NCBI GenBank assembly: GCA_009699565.1
Contig: WLNX01000099.1
Location: forward strand, 1-6,714
Source of the DNA: Actinomycetota bacterium
GTDB lineage: Bacteria; Actinomycetota; Thermoleophilia; Solirubrobacterales; Solirubrobacteraceae
Direction: 5' to 3'
DNA length: 6,714 nt
Positions 6,362-6,714 of this stretch are shown here, one piece after another; the stretch's first letter is position 1, and each line of letters begins with the position of its first letter. The position numbers were made by a program, and so were the translations under genes. Below the pieces are notes generated by a model. It made no database searches. It was not told where the DNA came from and worked only from the letters and a program-made list of their open reading frames with translations.

Positions 6362-6391
6362 GCTCTCTTTGCTCCAACGGTTGGCTCTCTT
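6362..6391 (-). repeat. Direct repeat and small palindrome just upstream of citA
   Basis: Two exact copies of GCTCTCTT (plus strand; AAGAGAGC on the citA strand) lie at 6362-6369 and 6384-6391, 22 bp apart, close to two helical turns. Between them sits the near-palindrome CCAAC-G-GTTGG (6374-6384). The block begins 8 bp upstream of the citA start codon. Its copy nearest the gene supplies the purine-rich ribosome site, so one copy may be explained by translation. A role as an operator is only a guess. Confidence 0.3.
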
Positions 6392-6421
6392 ACTTCTAGG
6401 TTCGCACGATAGCGGCGGCGG

Positions 6422-6441
6422 TGCCATGCGCCTCGATGGCA
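6422..6441. promoter_or_regulatory. Inverted repeat in the citA/amidase divergent intergenic region
   Basis: A perfect 6-bp dyad, TGCCAT-N8-ATGGCA, lies 68 bp upstream of the citA start and 44 bp upstream of the amidase start. Its size and place would suit a dimeric regulator acting on either divergent promoter. Dyads this short also arise by chance, and no convincing -35/-10 pair was found on either strand here. Confidence 0.3.
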
Positions 6442-6484
6442 GCCGGGATAGGCTGGTGCAGACAGAGAACGGCGAAAGGCGAAG

Positions 6485-6714
6485 ATGAGCGATTCCGAGT
6501 TGATGTTCAAGCCAATTGACGAGCTTGCAGCGATGGTTCGCAGCGGCGAGATCAGTGCACTGGAACTGGTTGACGTATCGCTGTCCCGGATCGACGAGCT
6601 GAACCCGACCTACAACGCCTTCATCGACGTATTCCACGATCAGGCGCGCGCCGCGGCCAAGGAGGTCGCGAGCGGCGATGACCGCCCGCTCGCAGGGGTG
6701 CCGGTAGCGATCAA
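6485..6714 (+). CDS. Amidase-signature family protein, N-terminal part (3' truncated by the window)
   Basis: The first 76 codons of a gene that continues beyond the window are present. The translation opens MSDSELMFKPIDELAAMVRS, followed by G-E-I-S-A-L-E-L-V-D and R-I-D-E-L-N-P-T-Y-N-A-F. It runs into P-L-A-G-V-P-V-A-I-K, the well-known start of the amidase-signature core, whose final Lys is the first member of the Ser-Ser-Lys catalytic triad. The family hydrolyses or transfers amides and includes GatA of the glutamyl-tRNA amidotransferase as well as stand-alone amidases. The conserved Ser residues and the substrate region lie outside the window, so GatA cannot be separated from a general amidase. 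A neighbouring gatC was not seen upstream, which weakly favours a stand-alone amidase. A GAAAGG (6474-6479) 5 nt before the ATG supports the start. It is transcribed divergently from citA, 130 bp apart. Confidence 0.88.
   Translation, partial: MSDSELMFKPIDELAAMVRSGEISALELVDVSLSRIDELNPTYNAFIDVFHDQARAAAKEVASGDDRPLAGVPVAI

Noticed and set aside
6355..6510. N-terminal extension of citrate synthase to a start at 6510
   Set aside because: The extension is not family-like, has no membrane or targeting logic, and would overlap the start of the divergent amidase gene. The conserved protein starts at 6354.

Overview
The window reads as an ordinary chromosomal segment from a GC-rich bacterium, most probably an actinomycete (Actinomycetota). 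The clues are a groES-groEL operon behind a CIRCE operator, a citrate synthase of the actinobacterial CitA (citrate synthase 2) type, a DrrA-type ABC ATPase with Gln in the switch position, and a strong G/C preference at third codon positions. The GroEL tail is Gly/Met-rich rather than His-rich. A deep-branching class such as Thermoleophilia is possible, but that placement is only inference.

Layout. Positions 1-605 (+) hold the 3' end of a Crp/Fnr-family regulator, followed 27 bp later by a small ASCH-domain protein. Positions 606-717 are the groES leader, with a perfect CIRCE inverted repeat at 631-657. Positions 718-2660 (+) are groES and groEL, 20 bp apart, each with a good Shine-Dalgarno. 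Two consecutive hairpins (2663-2679 and 2690-2715) follow the groEL stop, and the second looks like an intrinsic terminator. On the minus strand, converging on groEL, lies a compact four-gene unit read from 6354 down to 2756: citrate synthase, DrrA-like ATPase (7 bp gap), ABC-2 permease 1 (GTGA overlap) and ABC-2 permease 2 (ATGA overlap). Positions 6355-6484 are a divergent intergenic region with short dyads and a direct repeat. From 6485 (+) an amidase-family gene starts and runs off the window.

How the genes work together. GroES and GroEL form the chaperonin, and the CIRCE implies control by the HrcA repressor, which is not in the window. The ATPase and two permeases should assemble one DrrABC-type efflux or export system of unknown substrate. 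Its position immediately behind the citrate synthase gene suggests co-transcription, which is the most unusual contextual feature here. I found no CRISPR array, mobile element, tRNA or rRNA, and no convincing novel system. The more interesting points are the CIRCE variant, the CitA-ABC exporter linkage, and family-specific active-site substitutions in the citrate synthase (Glu for the usual Asp) and the ATPase (Gln for the switch His).
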